Made by a program: the position numbers and the translations under genes
The notes under the pieces: model-generated
The model's database searches: none
Seen by the model: the letters and a program-made list of their open reading frames with translations, nothing else
Told to the model about the DNA's origin: nothing
Shown: positions 24,307 to 34,220 of the stretch, one piece after another
Numbering within the stretch: position 1 is the stretch's first letter
Layout: the number at the start of each line of letters is the position of its first letter
NCBI GenBank assembly: GCA_964349805.1
Contig: CAYGHE010000004.1
Span: forward strand, 1 to 64,000
Origin: CAYGHE01 sp964349805
GTDB lineage: Bacteria > Patescibacteriota > Saccharimonadia > Saccharimonadales > Saccharimonadaceae
Length of the DNA stretch: 64,000 bases
Direction of reading: 5' to 3'

Positions 24307-27300
24307 ATGGAAGAATTCAAAAGGCGCGTTGCAAGCCTTAACAAAGCCCAGCGCCAAGCTGTAGACACCCTAGAGGGACCGGTCATGGTAGTGGCTGGAC
24401 CTGGAACAGGTAAAACCGAATTACTAAGTGTCCGGGCCGCTAACATACTAATTCAAACTGACGTTCTGCCCGAGAATATTTTGTGTCTGACGTTTACCGA
24501 CAATGCCGCAAATGCTATGCGCGACAGATTAACTTCTATTATTGGCAAAGATGCTTACAAAATAGCTGTTCATACTTTTCATAGTTTTGGCCTGGATGTC
24601 GTCAATCGTTACAGACAATATTTTTACCAAGGAGCTACCCCTAGGCCAGCCGACGAGATGAGCCGCTATCAAATCATGCGAGAGATATTCGAAGAGCTGG
24701 ACTTCGATAATCCTTTAAGCTCAAAACTTAACGATGATTTTACCCACCTAGAGGACAGCTTAAAAACTATATCGGAATTCAAAAAAAGTGGATTAGTGAG
24801 TGATGAAATACTAGCGATACTAGACGCAAACACGGCAACCATAGAAAAAGCCGAACAGTTGTTAGCGCCAATATTCGCAAACAGAATTAGTAAAAATACT
24901 GGACTGGAACTTGCCAAGCACATTAAAGCCCTTAGGCAAACAAGAACCGATCTGCCAGTTGATACGGTTTTGCCGTTAGCGGACGTATTAACCGATTCTT
25001 TAGAAACGGCGCTAGATCAGGCGTTATCACTTGAATCTACCAAACCTATAACAGCGTGGAAAGCTAAATGGTTCAAGAAAGATGAAGCAGGCAAATACGT
25101 CTTGAAATCCAAAGACCGACAAAAGAAACTGCGAGCCCTTTGTTTTGTTTACGAAAAGTATATGAGCCGTATGCACGAGTTATTACTGTACGATTTTGAT
25201 GACATGATATTACGCACAGTGCATGCCATGGAAGTATTTAATGATTTGCGATTTAACCTTCAAGAACAATACCAATACATCATGGTCGATGAATTCCAGG
25301 ACACGAACTTGGCGCAAATGCGTATCCTGCATAACTTGACTAACAGTCAGACGCCTGATTTTTCACCGAACATTTTAGTTGTTGGAGATGATGATCAGGC
25401 TATATATAGTTTTCAGGGCGCAGATATCAGTAACATTATTGATTTTCAAGTTCATTACCCAAATACAAAGCTAATCGCTTTAACCGACAATTATAGGTCC
25501 ACTAAAAGCATTCTTGATGGCTCGCGAGCGCTTATTACCCAGGGAGAGAACAGGTTAGAAAACAGAATAGAGAGTTTAAACAAACAGTTGATTGTCAAAA
25601 GTAAAAGCCTGCAGGGTGAGGTTGGGCTGTATGAAGCCGCGACGATTGATGATGAGAGGCTTTTCGTAGTTCAAGACATCCAAAAACAGCTTAAAAGCGG
25701 AAAAAAACTAGGTGACATTGCGGTACTTGCCAGACGCCACAAGGAGATACTAGCTTTGTTACCGTATTTCGCAAAACACAATATTCCTGTTAGCTACACT
25801 CGATATGATGATGTGCTAAAATCTGCGCCCGTTCAACTATTGGAACAATTGGCGCACGTTTTAATCAGTATTAACGAGGGGCGGCACGATGAGCTTGACA
25901 GCCAATTATCAGAGCTTTTGTCACATGAAGCTTGGGGGATAAATCCTGTAGAACTCTGGCGATTAAGTTTGGCGGCCCACAAGGAACGTAAGCAATGGTT
26001 AGAGAAAATGGCCGAGGATAAAAACTTTTCAGGGTTGCAAGAATGGCTAATTAAAACCTCTTCTTCGATTAATGAGTTGCCTCTCGAAATTTTGCTTGAC
26101 GTTATGTTAGGTACACCAAACGATAACCTAAAGCAGACTTCAAGAGGTTTTATCAGCCCGTTGTATGGTTATCTGTTCTCGAAAGAAAATCTGGAATTAG
26201 AACCAGACAAATATATAACTCACTTGGAGGCGCTAAGGGCAATTCGTGCTCGCTTAATAGAATATTGTCCAGACCAAGTGCCGACATTGCGTAGTTTCGT
26301 AGAATTTATTGAATTAAGCCGCAAGCTTGGTAACAGCATAGAAACCATGCGTCGATTCGCAATCAAAGACGCTGTAAATTTAATGACTGCGCACACCTCC
26401 AAAGGCCTGGAATTCGAAACTGTTTACGTGATAAATGTAGTAGATAGTGTTTGGGGAGATGGCGCTAGGTCCCGCAGCCGATTAATCGACTACCCTGAAA
26501 ACTTAGCCCTTAAACCAGCTGGTGAAACTAGCGATGAAAGATTGCGGTTATTTTACGTGGCAATCACGCGTGCAAAGTGCAACCTCAAAGTAAGTTACAG
26601 TTTAAGCAACGACAATGGCAAAATAACTCGCTCCGCTAGTATGCTGGCGGGATTGCAGGACAGTGGATGGCATCCGAAAGTATTGAAATCGCAAGAAGGT
26701 CTTGAGCAGATTAAACAAGCTGCCGAGTTAGCATGGTACCAAAACATTGTGTCTTCGGCAAAGACTCAAACTAACGCGCTGCTTCCTCTGCTAGATAATT
26801 ACAGAATCAGTATCACTCACTTGCACAATTTCCTGGATGTAACTCGAGGTGGTCCGGCCATGTTTTTAATGAAAAATTTGCTACGCTTTCCTCAAGCCAA
26901 GAGCCCAAACGCCGCTTACGGCACGGCTGTTCATGAAGCACTCTACAAAGCGCATGCTTATTTGGAAGCGAAGGGCAACAAACAAGCCGTAGAAGACGTG
27001 ATAGGCAATTTTGAAACAAGTCTGCGCTATCAAAACATGCAAACGCGTGATTTTGAAATGTACTTAAAGCGAGGCAGTGAAGCGCTGAGAGCCTTTTTAG
27101 CTAATAAATACGAAACTTTTTCGGTAACGCAAAAAGCTGAATTTGATTTCTATTACCAACAATCCTCGGTTAGCGGCGCGGATTTAACCGGAAAATTAGA
27201 TCTTGTTGATATCGATAAAGAGGAGAAGTCTATAGTCGTTGCTGATTATAAAACTGGTCGTCCAGCCTTGAGTTGGAAAGGTAAAAGCGAATACGAGAAA

Positions 27301-27603
27301 ATTAAACTACACAAATATCGCCAACAGTTATTGTTTTACAAATTATTGATAGAAAATTCTCGTGACTGGGGACGATTTAAGGTAGGGCAGGGAATTATTC
27401 AATTTATAGAACCCGCTAGCTCTGGTGATATCATATCCCTTGAAACAAATTTTCTGGATGAAGATATCGTACGGTTTGAAAAGTTAATAGGCGTAGTCTG
27501 GAATAAAATTATGGCCTTGGATTTACCGGACGCTTCAGGCTATGAACAAACTCTAAAAGGTATTTTAGCCTTTGAGCAAGACCTGATTGACGGCAAGGTA
27601 TAA
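24307..27603 (+). CDS. UvrD/PcrA-type helicase with C-terminal RecB-like nuclease domain
   Basis: The 1098-residue protein is a superfamily 1 helicase: Walker A AGPGTGKTELL near residue 35, TFTDNAANAM, Walker B VDEFQDTN, QAIYSFQGAD, ALTDNYRST, LMTAHTSKGLEFETVYV and VAITRAK. A C-terminal PD-(D/E)XK nuclease domain follows (YGTAVHEALYKAH, then GKLDLVDIDKEEKS and VVADYKTGRP with the Asp-X-Lys core). This combination resembles AddA/RecB-type recombination-repair enzymes. An upstream extension to 24268 is unlikely; the ATG at 24307 lies 9 nt after TACAAT (24292-24297), suggesting leaderless translation. Confidence 0.93.
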   Translation: MEEFKRRVASLNKAQRQAVDTLEGPVMVVAGPGTGKTELLSVRAANILIQTDVLPENILCLTFTDNAANAMRDRLTSIIGKDAYKIAVHTFHSFGLDVVNRYRQYFYQGATPRPADEMSRYQIMREIFEELDFDNPLSSKLNDDFTHLEDSLKTISEFKKSGLVSDEILAILDANTATIEKAEQLLAPIFANRISKNTGLELAKHIKALRQTRTDLPVDTVLPLADVLTDSLETALDQALSLESTKPITAWKAKWFKKDEAGKYVLKSKDRQKKLRALCFVYEKYMSRMHELLLYDFDDMILRTVHAMEVFNDLRFNLQEQYQYIMVDEFQDTNLAQMRILHNLTNSQTPDFSPNILVVGDDDQAIYSFQGADISNIIDFQVHYPNTKLIALTDNYRSTKSILDGSRALITQGENRLENRIESLNKQLIVKSKSLQGEVGLYEAATIDDERLFVVQDIQKQLKSGKKLGDIAVLARRHKEILALLPYFAKHNIPVSYTRYDDVLKSAPVQLLEQLAHVLISINEGRHDELDSQLSELLSHEAWGINPVELWRLSLAAHKERKQWLEKMAEDKNFSGLQEWLIKTSSSINELPLEILLDVMLGTPNDNLKQTSRGFISPLYGYLFSKENLELEPDKYITHLEALRAIRARLIEYCPDQVPTLRSFVEFIELSRKLGNSIETMRRFAIKDAVNLMTAHTSKGLEFETVYVINVVDSVWGDGARSRSRLIDYPENLALKPAGETSDERLRLFYVAITRAKCNLKVSYSLSNDNGKITRSASMLAGLQDSGWHPKVLKSQEGLEQIKQAAELAWYQNIVSSAKTQTNALLPLLDNYRISITHLHNFLDVTRGGPAMFLMKNLLRFPQAKSPNAAYGTAVHEALYKAHAYLEAKGNKQAVEDVIGNFETSLRYQNMQTRDFEMYLKRGSEALRAFLANKYETFSVTQKAEFDFYYQQSSVSGADLTGKLDLVDIDKEEKSIVVADYKTGRPALSWKGKSEYEKIKLHKYRQQLLFYKLLIENSRDWGRFKVGQGIIQFIEPASSGDIISLETNFLDEDIVRFEKLIGVVWNKIMALDLPDASGYEQTLKGILAFEQDLIDGKV

Positions 27604-27620
27604 ATTGAATTTCGTTTGCT

Positions 27621-28751
27621 ATGCCTAAAAATACAATTATAAATTTCTGGCAAGATTTACCAAAACCTTTTTTTGCTTTGGCGCCAATGGAGGCGGTGAC
27701 CGACGTAGTTTTTCGTCATGTCATATCAAAAGCCGCCAGACCTGATTTGTTTTTCACCGAATTTACCAATGCGTCTAGTTTTTGTAGTCCCGAAGGTATA
27801 CACAGCACCCGCGGACGATTAACTTTCACGGACGACGAACAGCCTATAGTGGCTCAGATTTGGGGAAGCAGGCCTGATGAATTCGCTCAAATGAGTCAAG
27901 GTTTGGCCGAGATGGGGTTTAGCGGCATAGACATTAACATGGGTTGCCCAGATAAAGCAGTCCTAAAAAGTGGGGCAGGGTGCGCCTTGATGCACGAGCC
28001 TGAACTAAGTAGTGAGTTGATCGCAGCCGCTAAAACAGGTGGTTTACCTGTGAGCGTCAAAACCAGGCTTGGAGATATACGTCCAGAGGAGTGGAGTGAA
28101 TGGCTAGAAAGCATACTGCAAAATGACATAGCAAACCTGACGATACATTTACGAACCCGTAAAGAAATGAGTAAAGTTCCGGCTCATCACGAGCTAATAC
28201 CTGATATAAAAATCTTGCGAGACAAGATAGCCCCACAAACACTCCTGACTATAAACGGTGACATTCGTGACCGCCAGCATGGAGAAGAGTTGGTGGCACA
28301 ATACGGCATTGATGGAATTATGATAGCCCGTGGTATCTTCGCCAATCCTTTCGCTTTCATTGGTACTGAAGAGGGAAATAGAGCTACCACCAATTTCAGA
28401 GCACACTTTTTGAGTGACCTTCCACTGGAAACTCACTCAAGCGTTCGGCTGAAATCCTCGGGGACAACCTCGGATTCCACAGTCTCTTCAATCGGAGATA
28501 GCTCTATTTCATCCACGGGCTCGACAAGCAAAAAAAATGAATTAATAGATCTCCTTAAGCTACATTTGGATTTGCACGATAAATACGAGAAAGAACTCGG
28601 CCCTCGCAAGTTCGAACCCCTGAAACGCTTTTTCAAAATTTATATCCGAGATTTTCCAGGAGCAAGCGAGTTGCGAGTTAAGTTGATGGATGCGAAAAGT
28701 ACCGATGAAGTGCGGCGTATTTTAAATTCTGTCAATCTAGACGCTAATTAG
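27621..28751 (+). CDS. dus: tRNA-dihydrouridine synthase with Ser/Thr-rich insert
   Basis: The 376-residue FMN enzyme reduces uridines in tRNA. It shows the N-terminal APMEAVTDVVFR, catalytic-cysteine region INMGCPDKAVLKSGAG (Cys109), VSVKTRLG, IHLRTRKEMSKV and INGDIRDRQHGEEL plus GIMIARGIFANPF. Between the TIM barrel and the C-terminal helices, residues about 271-304 are a Ser/Thr-rich low-complexity linker not expected in this family. It follows the helicase by 17 bp. Its TAG stop overlaps the antisense TAA stop of atpC. Confidence 0.92.
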   Translation: MPKNTIINFWQDLPKPFFALAPMEAVTDVVFRHVISKAARPDLFFTEFTNASSFCSPEGIHSTRGRLTFTDDEQPIVAQIWGSRPDEFAQMSQGLAEMGFSGIDINMGCPDKAVLKSGAGCALMHEPELSSELIAAAKTGGLPVSVKTRLGDIRPEEWSEWLESILQNDIANLTIHLRTRKEMSKVPAHHELIPDIKILRDKIAPQTLLTINGDIRDRQHGEELVAQYGIDGIMIARGIFANPFAFIGTEEGNRATTNFRAHFLSDLPLETHSSVRLKSSGTTSDSTVSSIGDSSISSTGSTSKKNELIDLLKLHLDLHDKYEKELGPRKFEPLKRFFKIYIRDFPGASELRVKLMDAKSTDEVRRILNSVNLDAN

Positions 28752-29170
28752 CGTCGGTTTCGGCGTTTTAGTTCAGCAACTTTCAAACGAACTTCGTGGC
28801 GATCAATTAGTTGCAATGCTTTTTCACGATCAACTTGATCCTTGGCTTCATCCCGCATTTTGAGAGCCTGGTCCAGGGCAGCTTTTGAATCAGCTTCAGC
28901 AATATCATCACTGTGGTCAGCTGTATCAACTAATACTCGTACGATATTTTGCGAAACTTCAATTACACCACCGCTAATAGCGAAGTGTTCAAGGTGATTG
29001 TCATCGTCGGTTTTCTTGTGCCTAATTGTCATCACCCCAGGTTTCGCTAGCGTTACTAGTGCCTCATGGTCGGGGAATATGGCTATTTCACCTTCGGTGG
29101 TAGGCAACATTACTTCATAAACCTCTTGGTCCAGAGTCGTGCCATTCAATGTCACTAAACGTAAGTTCAT
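28748..29170 (-). CDS. atpC: ATP synthase epsilon subunit
   Basis: The 140-residue subunit has the beta-sandwich N-terminus (LVTLNGTTLDQEVYEVMLPT, then GEIAIFPDHEALVTLAKPG) and a two-helix C-terminal domain of charged residues. It is the last gene of the ATP synthase operon, next to atpD by a one-base overlap, and ends in a stop overlapping that of the dus gene on the other strand. Confidence 0.95.
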   Translation of the reverse strand: MNLRLVTLNGTTLDQEVYEVMLPTTEGEIAIFPDHEALVTLAKPGVMTIRHKKTDDDNHLEHFAISGGVIEVSQNIVRVLVDTADHSDDIAEADSKAALDQALKMRDEAKDQVDREKALQLIDRHEVRLKVAELKRRNRR

Positions 29171-30591
29171 TAAGCTTCCTTTTTAACTTTTTTAGTAGCT
29201 TTTTCGTGCAGTGTGCCGTCTACCATATAGAACCAATTTTCTGGCTTGTCGTCGTATTTGCCAGCTAAAATATCGGCAGCGTCACGAATTGTGTCTTCGA
29301 GTTTGACGTAAACGCCAGCGTTACCCGTAAACTTCTCAGCTACGTGGAAGGGTTGAGCAAAGAATCGTTGCAAACGGCGAGCGCGCGCTACGGTTTGTTT
29401 TTGATCGTCAGAAAGTTCTTCCATACCTAGGATGGCGATTATATCCTGAAGGTCTTTGTATTGCTGTAATATCCTCTGTGCTTCACGGGCTACTCGATAG
29501 TGTTCAGCGCCAACGATTTCGGGATCAAGACTGCTACTGGTACTATCAAGCACGTCAACCGCTGGGTAAATACCGATCTCAGTCAAGGCTCGGTTCATAA
29601 CTATCGTAGCGTCAAGGTGGGCGAAGGTAGCAGCAGGGGCTGGGTCGGTTAAGTCATCCGCAGGCACATAAACAGCCTGTACGGATGTAATGGAACCGTC
29701 TTTGGTGCTAGTAATACGCTCTTGCAAAGCACCCATTTCTTGTTGCAGGTTAGGTTGATAACCAACCGCACTTGGCAAGCGTCCTAAAAGGGCAGATACT
29801 TCGGATCCAGCTTGGGTGAATCGGAAAATATTATCAATAAACAAGAGCACGTCTTTGCCTTCATCACGAAATGCTTCTGCCATAGCAAGGCCAGAAAGAG
29901 CAACTCGCAAACGAGCTCCTGGCGGTTCGTTCATTTGACCAAAAACTAGTGATGTTTTATCAAGTACGCCCGCTTCTTGCATTTCGTAGTACAAGTCATT
30001 ACCTTCGCGAGTACGTTCTCCAACACCTGCAAAAACCGAGTTGCCTTTGTGATATTTGGCGATATTGTTGATAAGTTCTGTAATTAGAACCGTTTTACCA
30101 ACACCAGCCCCAGCGAACAACCCAGCTTTTCCTCCTTTTGTCAGAGGAGCAATTAGATCGACAACTTTGATACCTGTTTCTAAAATTTCGGTCTTGTCAG
30201 ACTGATCCGATAGGGCAGGAGCTTTGCGGTGAATCGGTAGAGTTGTGCATTCAGGAGCTGGTTTACCATCAACAGGTTCGCCAATAACGTTAAACATTCG
30301 TCCTTGAGTGTCAGCACCAACTGGGACTCGGATGGGACCGCCCGTCATAGTGACCGTGTCACCGCGCCTAACACCGTCAGTACTTGCAAGAGAGATAGTA
30401 CGTACCGTGCGCTCATCAAGGTGCTGTGCCACTTCTAGCGTGACCTTGCGACCCATTGTTTTGACTATTAAGGCATCAAAGATGGCTGGCAGTTTGGCGT
30501 TTTCGCTAAACTCCACGTCCACCACAACACCAACTACCTGAATGATAGTGCCCTTTGTTTTAGCGTCTAGTTTTTCTTGAGTTTTAACCAT
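29170..30591 (-). CDS. atpD: ATP synthase beta subunit
   Basis: The 473-residue catalytic subunit carries the P-loop GAGVGKTVL, the catalytic Glu region GVGERTREGNDLY, LLFIDNIFRFTQAGSEVS and GYQPNLQQEMG. The AAGGAGATG ribosome-binding site precedes the start. The N-terminal extension before VVGVVVDVEF is about 15 residues, longer than usual but harmless. Confidence 0.98.
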   Translation of the reverse strand: MVKTQEKLDAKTKGTIIQVVGVVVDVEFSENAKLPAIFDALIVKTMGRKVTLEVAQHLDERTVRTISLASTDGVRRGDTVTMTGGPIRVPVGADTQGRMFNVIGEPVDGKPAPECTTLPIHRKAPALSDQSDKTEILETGIKVVDLIAPLTKGGKAGLFAGAGVGKTVLITELINNIAKYHKGNSVFAGVGERTREGNDLYYEMQEAGVLDKTSLVFGQMNEPPGARLRVALSGLAMAEAFRDEGKDVLLFIDNIFRFTQAGSEVSALLGRLPSAVGYQPNLQQEMGALQERITSTKDGSITSVQAVYVPADDLTDPAPAATFAHLDATIVMNRALTEIGIYPAVDVLDSTSSSLDPEIVGAEHYRVAREAQRILQQYKDLQDIIAILGMEELSDDQKQTVARARRLQRFFAQPFHVAEKFTGNAGVYVKLEDTIRDAADILAGKYDDKPENWFYMVDGTLHEKATKKVKKEA

Positions 30592-30612
30592 ATTACATCT
30601 CCTTCTTTATCA

Positions 30613-31479
30613 TTAGTTCATTGCTTCTACGCCACCGGATATTTCAGCCAATTCCTGAGTGATTGCGCTCTGGCGAGCTTGGTTAATAGCCAGCGTTAAA
30701 TCTTCAATTAAATCTGAAGCGTTGTCAGTGGCGTTTTTCATAGCCACCATTCTCATACTATGTTCAGACGCTCTGGCATCAAGTAACGCTTGAAAAATCT
30801 GCGCGCCAATCAACCGGTGGGTGACGCTATCTAGTACCGCTTCTAAGCTAGGTTCATATGCAGCATCGCGCACTGCGTCTCGGACTGCTATCTCCTCAAA
30901 ACCAGCGGGTAGTATATGCCGTGTCAGAGCTACCTGTACTAGACTGTTCTTGAATTCGGTATAAATAATATCTACGGTGTCTACTTCGCCTTGTAAAAAT
31001 TTGTTTTGAACAGTCTCTAATATGGCGTAAAGTTCTCGGCTAGAGGGTTTGTCAGGTAGATTTTCATAAACGCCTGTCATCTCTACGTTCTTGAGTCGAG
31101 TAACGAACTGGGTAGCTCTGCGGCCTATGGCAATAGTCTCATTTTTGATGCCTGATTTAGCATCCGAGTTGAGCTCTCTTAGGTATTGTTTCATGACATT
31201 CCCGTTATAGGCTCCCGCTAAACCTTTATCACCAGCCACGACTATCAAAAGGCGCTTCTTTATTTCGCGTCTTGCAAAAAGAGGGTGCTGCTTAGTCAAA
31301 CCTTGGCTGGACAGGTAAGTAAGCAGTTCTCTAGCAGCCCTGGTGTAAGGTTCGGAGGCTTTAGTGGCATCTTGAGTACGGCGCATTTTACTAGCAGCCA
31401 CTAGTTGCATAGCTTTAGTAATCTGCCGCGTACTTTTAACCGACCGAGTGCGTGTTTTTAGCGCCCGAGTAGAAGACAT
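30613..31479 (-). CDS. atpG: ATP synthase gamma subunit
   Basis: The 288-residue rotor subunit shows the conserved N-terminal helix (ITKAMQLVAASKMRR), the central VVAGDKGLAGAYN and a C-terminal helix with MVAMKNATDNASDLI. Length and position between atpA and atpD are normal. It starts 1 bp after atpA's stop. Confidence 0.97.
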   Translation of the reverse strand: MSSTRALKTRTRSVKSTRQITKAMQLVAASKMRRTQDATKASEPYTRAARELLTYLSSQGLTKQHPLFARREIKKRLLIVVAGDKGLAGAYNGNVMKQYLRELNSDAKSGIKNETIAIGRRATQFVTRLKNVEMTGVYENLPDKPSSRELYAILETVQNKFLQGEVDTVDIIYTEFKNSLVQVALTRHILPAGFEEIAVRDAVRDAAYEPSLEAVLDSVTHRLIGAQIFQALLDARASEHSMRMVAMKNATDNASDLIEDLTLAINQARQSAITQELAEISGGVEAMN

Positions 31480-31480
31480 T

Positions 31481-33007
31481 TTAGTTTACGAACCCCTTTG
31501 ATACAGCCTTGGCTTTTTCTTCGATAGATTTCAGCATTTCATCGGTAGGTTGATCGCCTTTGTCTAGTAATTGCATGTCTTTCTTGGACTCCGTCCAGAG
31601 TTTTGATAACAACGTACTCTGAGCTTGTTTAATTTTTTCTGGTGGTACCGTTTCAAAACAACCGCTAGTAACAGCATGAATACTTACAAATTGCTGCCAG
31701 ACGCTAAGTGGTTGGTATTGAGGTTGTTTAAGTAGTTCTGTTAATCGTTGCCCCAAGTCAATCTGAGCTTTGGTATTTTCATCCAAGTCACTGCCAAATT
31801 GAGCGAAACTAGCTAATTCCCTAAATTGACTTAGTCCTAGTTTCAAGTTACCACCAACTGACTTCATGGCTTTTACTTGAGCCGCGCCACCAACACGAGA
31901 CACGGACAGTCCAGCTGAAATTGCTGGGCGTATACCTTGGTAAAACAAGTCTGTTTCTAAGAAAATCTGACCATCAGTGATTGATATAACGTTCGTTGGA
32001 ATGTAAGCCGAAATATCACCAGCTTGCGTCTCGATAATCGGCAAAGCCGTAAGAGACCCAGCGCCTAGCTCATCGCTTAACTTGGCTGAACGTTCAAGTA
32101 GGCGAGAGTGGAGGTAGAATACATCTCCTGGGTAAGCCTCTCGTCCAGGTGGACGACGCAGCAACAATGACATTTGCCGGTAAGCAACAGCATGCTTGGT
32201 TAAATCGTCATAAATAATCAAAGCGTGCTTGGAATTGTCGCGGAAATATTCGCCCATGGCTGTAGCGGCATATGGAGCGAGGTAGAGTAATGATGCTGGA
32301 TCGCTTGGGCTGGTTGCCACTACGATAGTTTGGTCCATAACGCCCTCAGACTTAAGACGCTCAACCAAACGAGCGACTTTAGAAAGTTTTTGTCCAATAG
32401 CTACGTAAACGTTAATGACTTCTGTCTTTTGGCGCGCTTGGTTAATCATAGTGTCGATTGCTATAGCAGTTTTACCAGTTTGTCGATCGCCAATAATTAA
32501 TTCTCGTTGCCCACGGCCAATAGGGAACATAGAGTCGATTGATGTTATGCCGGTCATTAATGGCTCATGAACCGATTTACGGCCCATTACCCCGATAGCA
32601 TCACGTTCTACAAGACCGGTTTGTTTGGTTTTAATAGCTGGGCCGCCGTCTAAGGGATTACCAAGTGGATCAATAACGCGCCCTAGGAGTTCCGGACCAA
32701 CCGGTACATTTAGGACCGATCCCTTCAAGCGAACCGTAGCACCAGCTGACACATGAATGTCGTCGCCTAGTAACACGGCTCCAATTTCGTCTTCCATTAA
32801 GTTCAAGGCAAAGGCTTCCACGATGCCATTGTCGGTTTCGATTTGAAGAACTTCACTGTAACCAGCGTCTTTTAGGCCGTGAATCCACGCCACACCATCA
32901 CCGACACGGGTAACGATACCTGATTTTTCAAAACCTTCGTTAGTCTCTAATTTGGCGATAGCCGCTTTTAGTTCGTTAGATAGTTCAGTAACTGATAGTT
33001 TGCTCAT
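31481..33007 (-). CDS. atpA: ATP synthase alpha subunit
   Basis: The 508-residue subunit shows P-loop GDRQTGKTAIAIDT, LIIYDDLTKHAVAYRQMSLL, PPGREAYPGDVFYLHSRLLE and the SVSRVGGAAQ signature. Length and order fit. The gene is preceded by atpH with 14 bp between and followed by atpG. Confidence 0.98.
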   Translation of the reverse strand: MSKLSVTELSNELKAAIAKLETNEGFEKSGIVTRVGDGVAWIHGLKDAGYSEVLQIETDNGIVEAFALNLMEDEIGAVLLGDDIHVSAGATVRLKGSVLNVPVGPELLGRVIDPLGNPLDGGPAIKTKQTGLVERDAIGVMGRKSVHEPLMTGITSIDSMFPIGRGQRELIIGDRQTGKTAIAIDTMINQARQKTEVINVYVAIGQKLSKVARLVERLKSEGVMDQTIVVATSPSDPASLLYLAPYAATAMGEYFRDNSKHALIIYDDLTKHAVAYRQMSLLLRRPPGREAYPGDVFYLHSRLLERSAKLSDELGAGSLTALPIIETQAGDISAYIPTNVISITDGQIFLETDLFYQGIRPAISAGLSVSRVGGAAQVKAMKSVGGNLKLGLSQFRELASFAQFGSDLDENTKAQIDLGQRLTELLKQPQYQPLSVWQQFVSIHAVTSGCFETVPPEKIKQAQSTLLSKLWTESKKDMQLLDKGDQPTDEMLKSIEEKAKAVSKGFVN

Positions 33008-33021
33008 ATGTATTACTTTCC

Positions 33022-33414
33022 TTATATTTCCTTGGCGATCCTTAGTTTTTGCAATTTACGGCGCAGAGTATTGTCAAATGTTGCATCTGGGGTAGTGATC
33101 TTTATACCGCCCAATAAATTCTGTGATACTTTTTGGCGAATAGTTACGTCTTTGGCGTTGTAGATAGACTTTAGGTTGCTCTGAATACTACTCAGCAAAT
33201 CTTTGTCGATAGCCCTGGCACTCTCAATATCTGTAACGACATGTCCCCGCGATATTAATTCTCGTTCTATGTCACGAACTAATAAATCTACTTCTCGCAC
33301 GCGGCCAGTTTTTACCAGATAACCTGCTAGTTGCATTTCGATATTCTCATCCCCAGCCATGATACGGTCTGCGGCATATCGAGCTATGCGACGACGGAAC
33401 AGGTAAGTGGCCAT
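33022..33414 (-). CDS. atpH: Short ATP synthase delta subunit
   Basis: The 130-residue protein lies between atpF and atpA, where delta belongs, and has a delta-like C-terminus (KVSQNLLGGIKITTPDATFD, then LRRKLQKLRIAKEI). It is about 45-50 residues shorter than the usual 175-180, and the shortening appears to fall in the N-terminal helical domain, which normally contacts alpha. Position supports the call more than sequence does. It shares one base with atpF. Confidence 0.85.
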   Translation of the reverse strand: MATYLFRRRIARYAADRIMAGDENIEMQLAGYLVKTGRVREVDLLVRDIERELISRGHVVTDIESARAIDKDLLSSIQSNLKSIYNAKDVTIRQKVSQNLLGGIKITTPDATFDNTLRRKLQKLRIAKEI

Positions 33415-33959
33415 TAGTTACGAATCTCCTCGACGGTATTACGTATGATGGTCTTGTCGATATCGTCGGTCAAAGTTTTACCTATGACTTTTTCTGTAGC
33501 CATCGCAACCAACTCTATAGTTTCAGCACGTAATTCCTTTTTGGCTGCAATAACATCCTTGGCAATCTGCTGCTGTGCTTGAGCAACTACAGCTTGGGCT
33601 TTGGTTTCAGCCTTGGTTTGCGCGAGCTCAATAGCTCTCGTAGCTTCCCCCTCAGCCGTTAGTACTATATCGGCGGCCTCCTTGCGAGCCTTTTCTAGCA
33701 TCTTTGCAATCTTAGCTTCTGATGCTTCGGCGTCTCGTCTGGCTTCGTCAGCAGCTTTCAGGCTAGCATCAATGTCAGCTTGGCGTTTGTCGATTGTTTT
33801 TATTAAAACCGGGAAAACAAACTTGCTAAACAAAAACACCAACACCAAAAAGGCTGCTATCTGAGAAATCAGCGTTAGCCAATCTATTCCTAGCGCGCCT
33901 AAAAGATCGGATTCTTCCGTGCTCTCAGTTGCGGCTGATGCAAAAAACATAAGTTGCAT
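33414..33959 (-). CDS. atpF: ATP synthase b subunit
   Basis: The 181-residue stator protein has one N-terminal membrane helix (LISQAAFLVLVFLFSKFVF region, about residues 31-50), followed by a long, highly charged Ala/Glu/Lys helix typical of subunit b. The start could also be a few residues downstream of MQLMFFASAA; the first ATG is kept because of its position after atpE. Confidence 0.93.
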   Translation of the reverse strand: MQLMFFASAATESTEESDLLGALGIDWLTLISQIAAFLVLVFLFSKFVFPVLIKTIDKRQADIDASLKAADEARRDAEASEAKIAKMLEKARKEAADIVLTAEGEATRAIELAQTKAETKAQAVVAQAQQQIAKDVIAAKKELRAETIELVAMATEKVIGKTLTDDIDKTIIRNTVEEIRN

Positions 33960-33975
33960 ATGTAAAAAACAACTC

Positions 33976-34188
33976 CTACAAGAACTTAGCGATAATCGCT
34001 ACGATGATACCAATGATGGCCAAGCTATCTGCGAACACGATAGCGGTAATCATTAGCGTACGGATTTCTGCTAGTTTTTCTGGGTTACGCCCAAGAGCGT
34101 TCAAAGCTCCTGTACCAATCAAACCTACTGCTAAAGCTGCTCCTACGGCTGGTAAGGCGTAAGTCAAGCCAAATCCAATTCCTTCCAT
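33976..34188 (-). CDS. atpE: ATP synthase c subunit (proton type)
   Basis: The 70-residue proteolipid has two membrane helices joined by the polar loop GRNPEKLAE (Arg34, Asn35, Pro36). The ion-binding carboxylate is Asp54 in VFADSLAIIG of helix 2. The Gln/Glu of sodium-binding rings is missing from helix 1, so coupling to protons is likely. An AAAGGAGATA-type ribosome-binding site precedes the ATG. Confidence 0.96.
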   Translation of the reverse strand: MEGIGFGLTYALPAVGAALAVGLIGTGALNALGRNPEKLAEIRTLMITAIVFADSLAIIGIIVAIIAKFL

Positions 34189-34220
34189 CTTATATATCTC
34201 CTTTATTATTTTTTATAACA

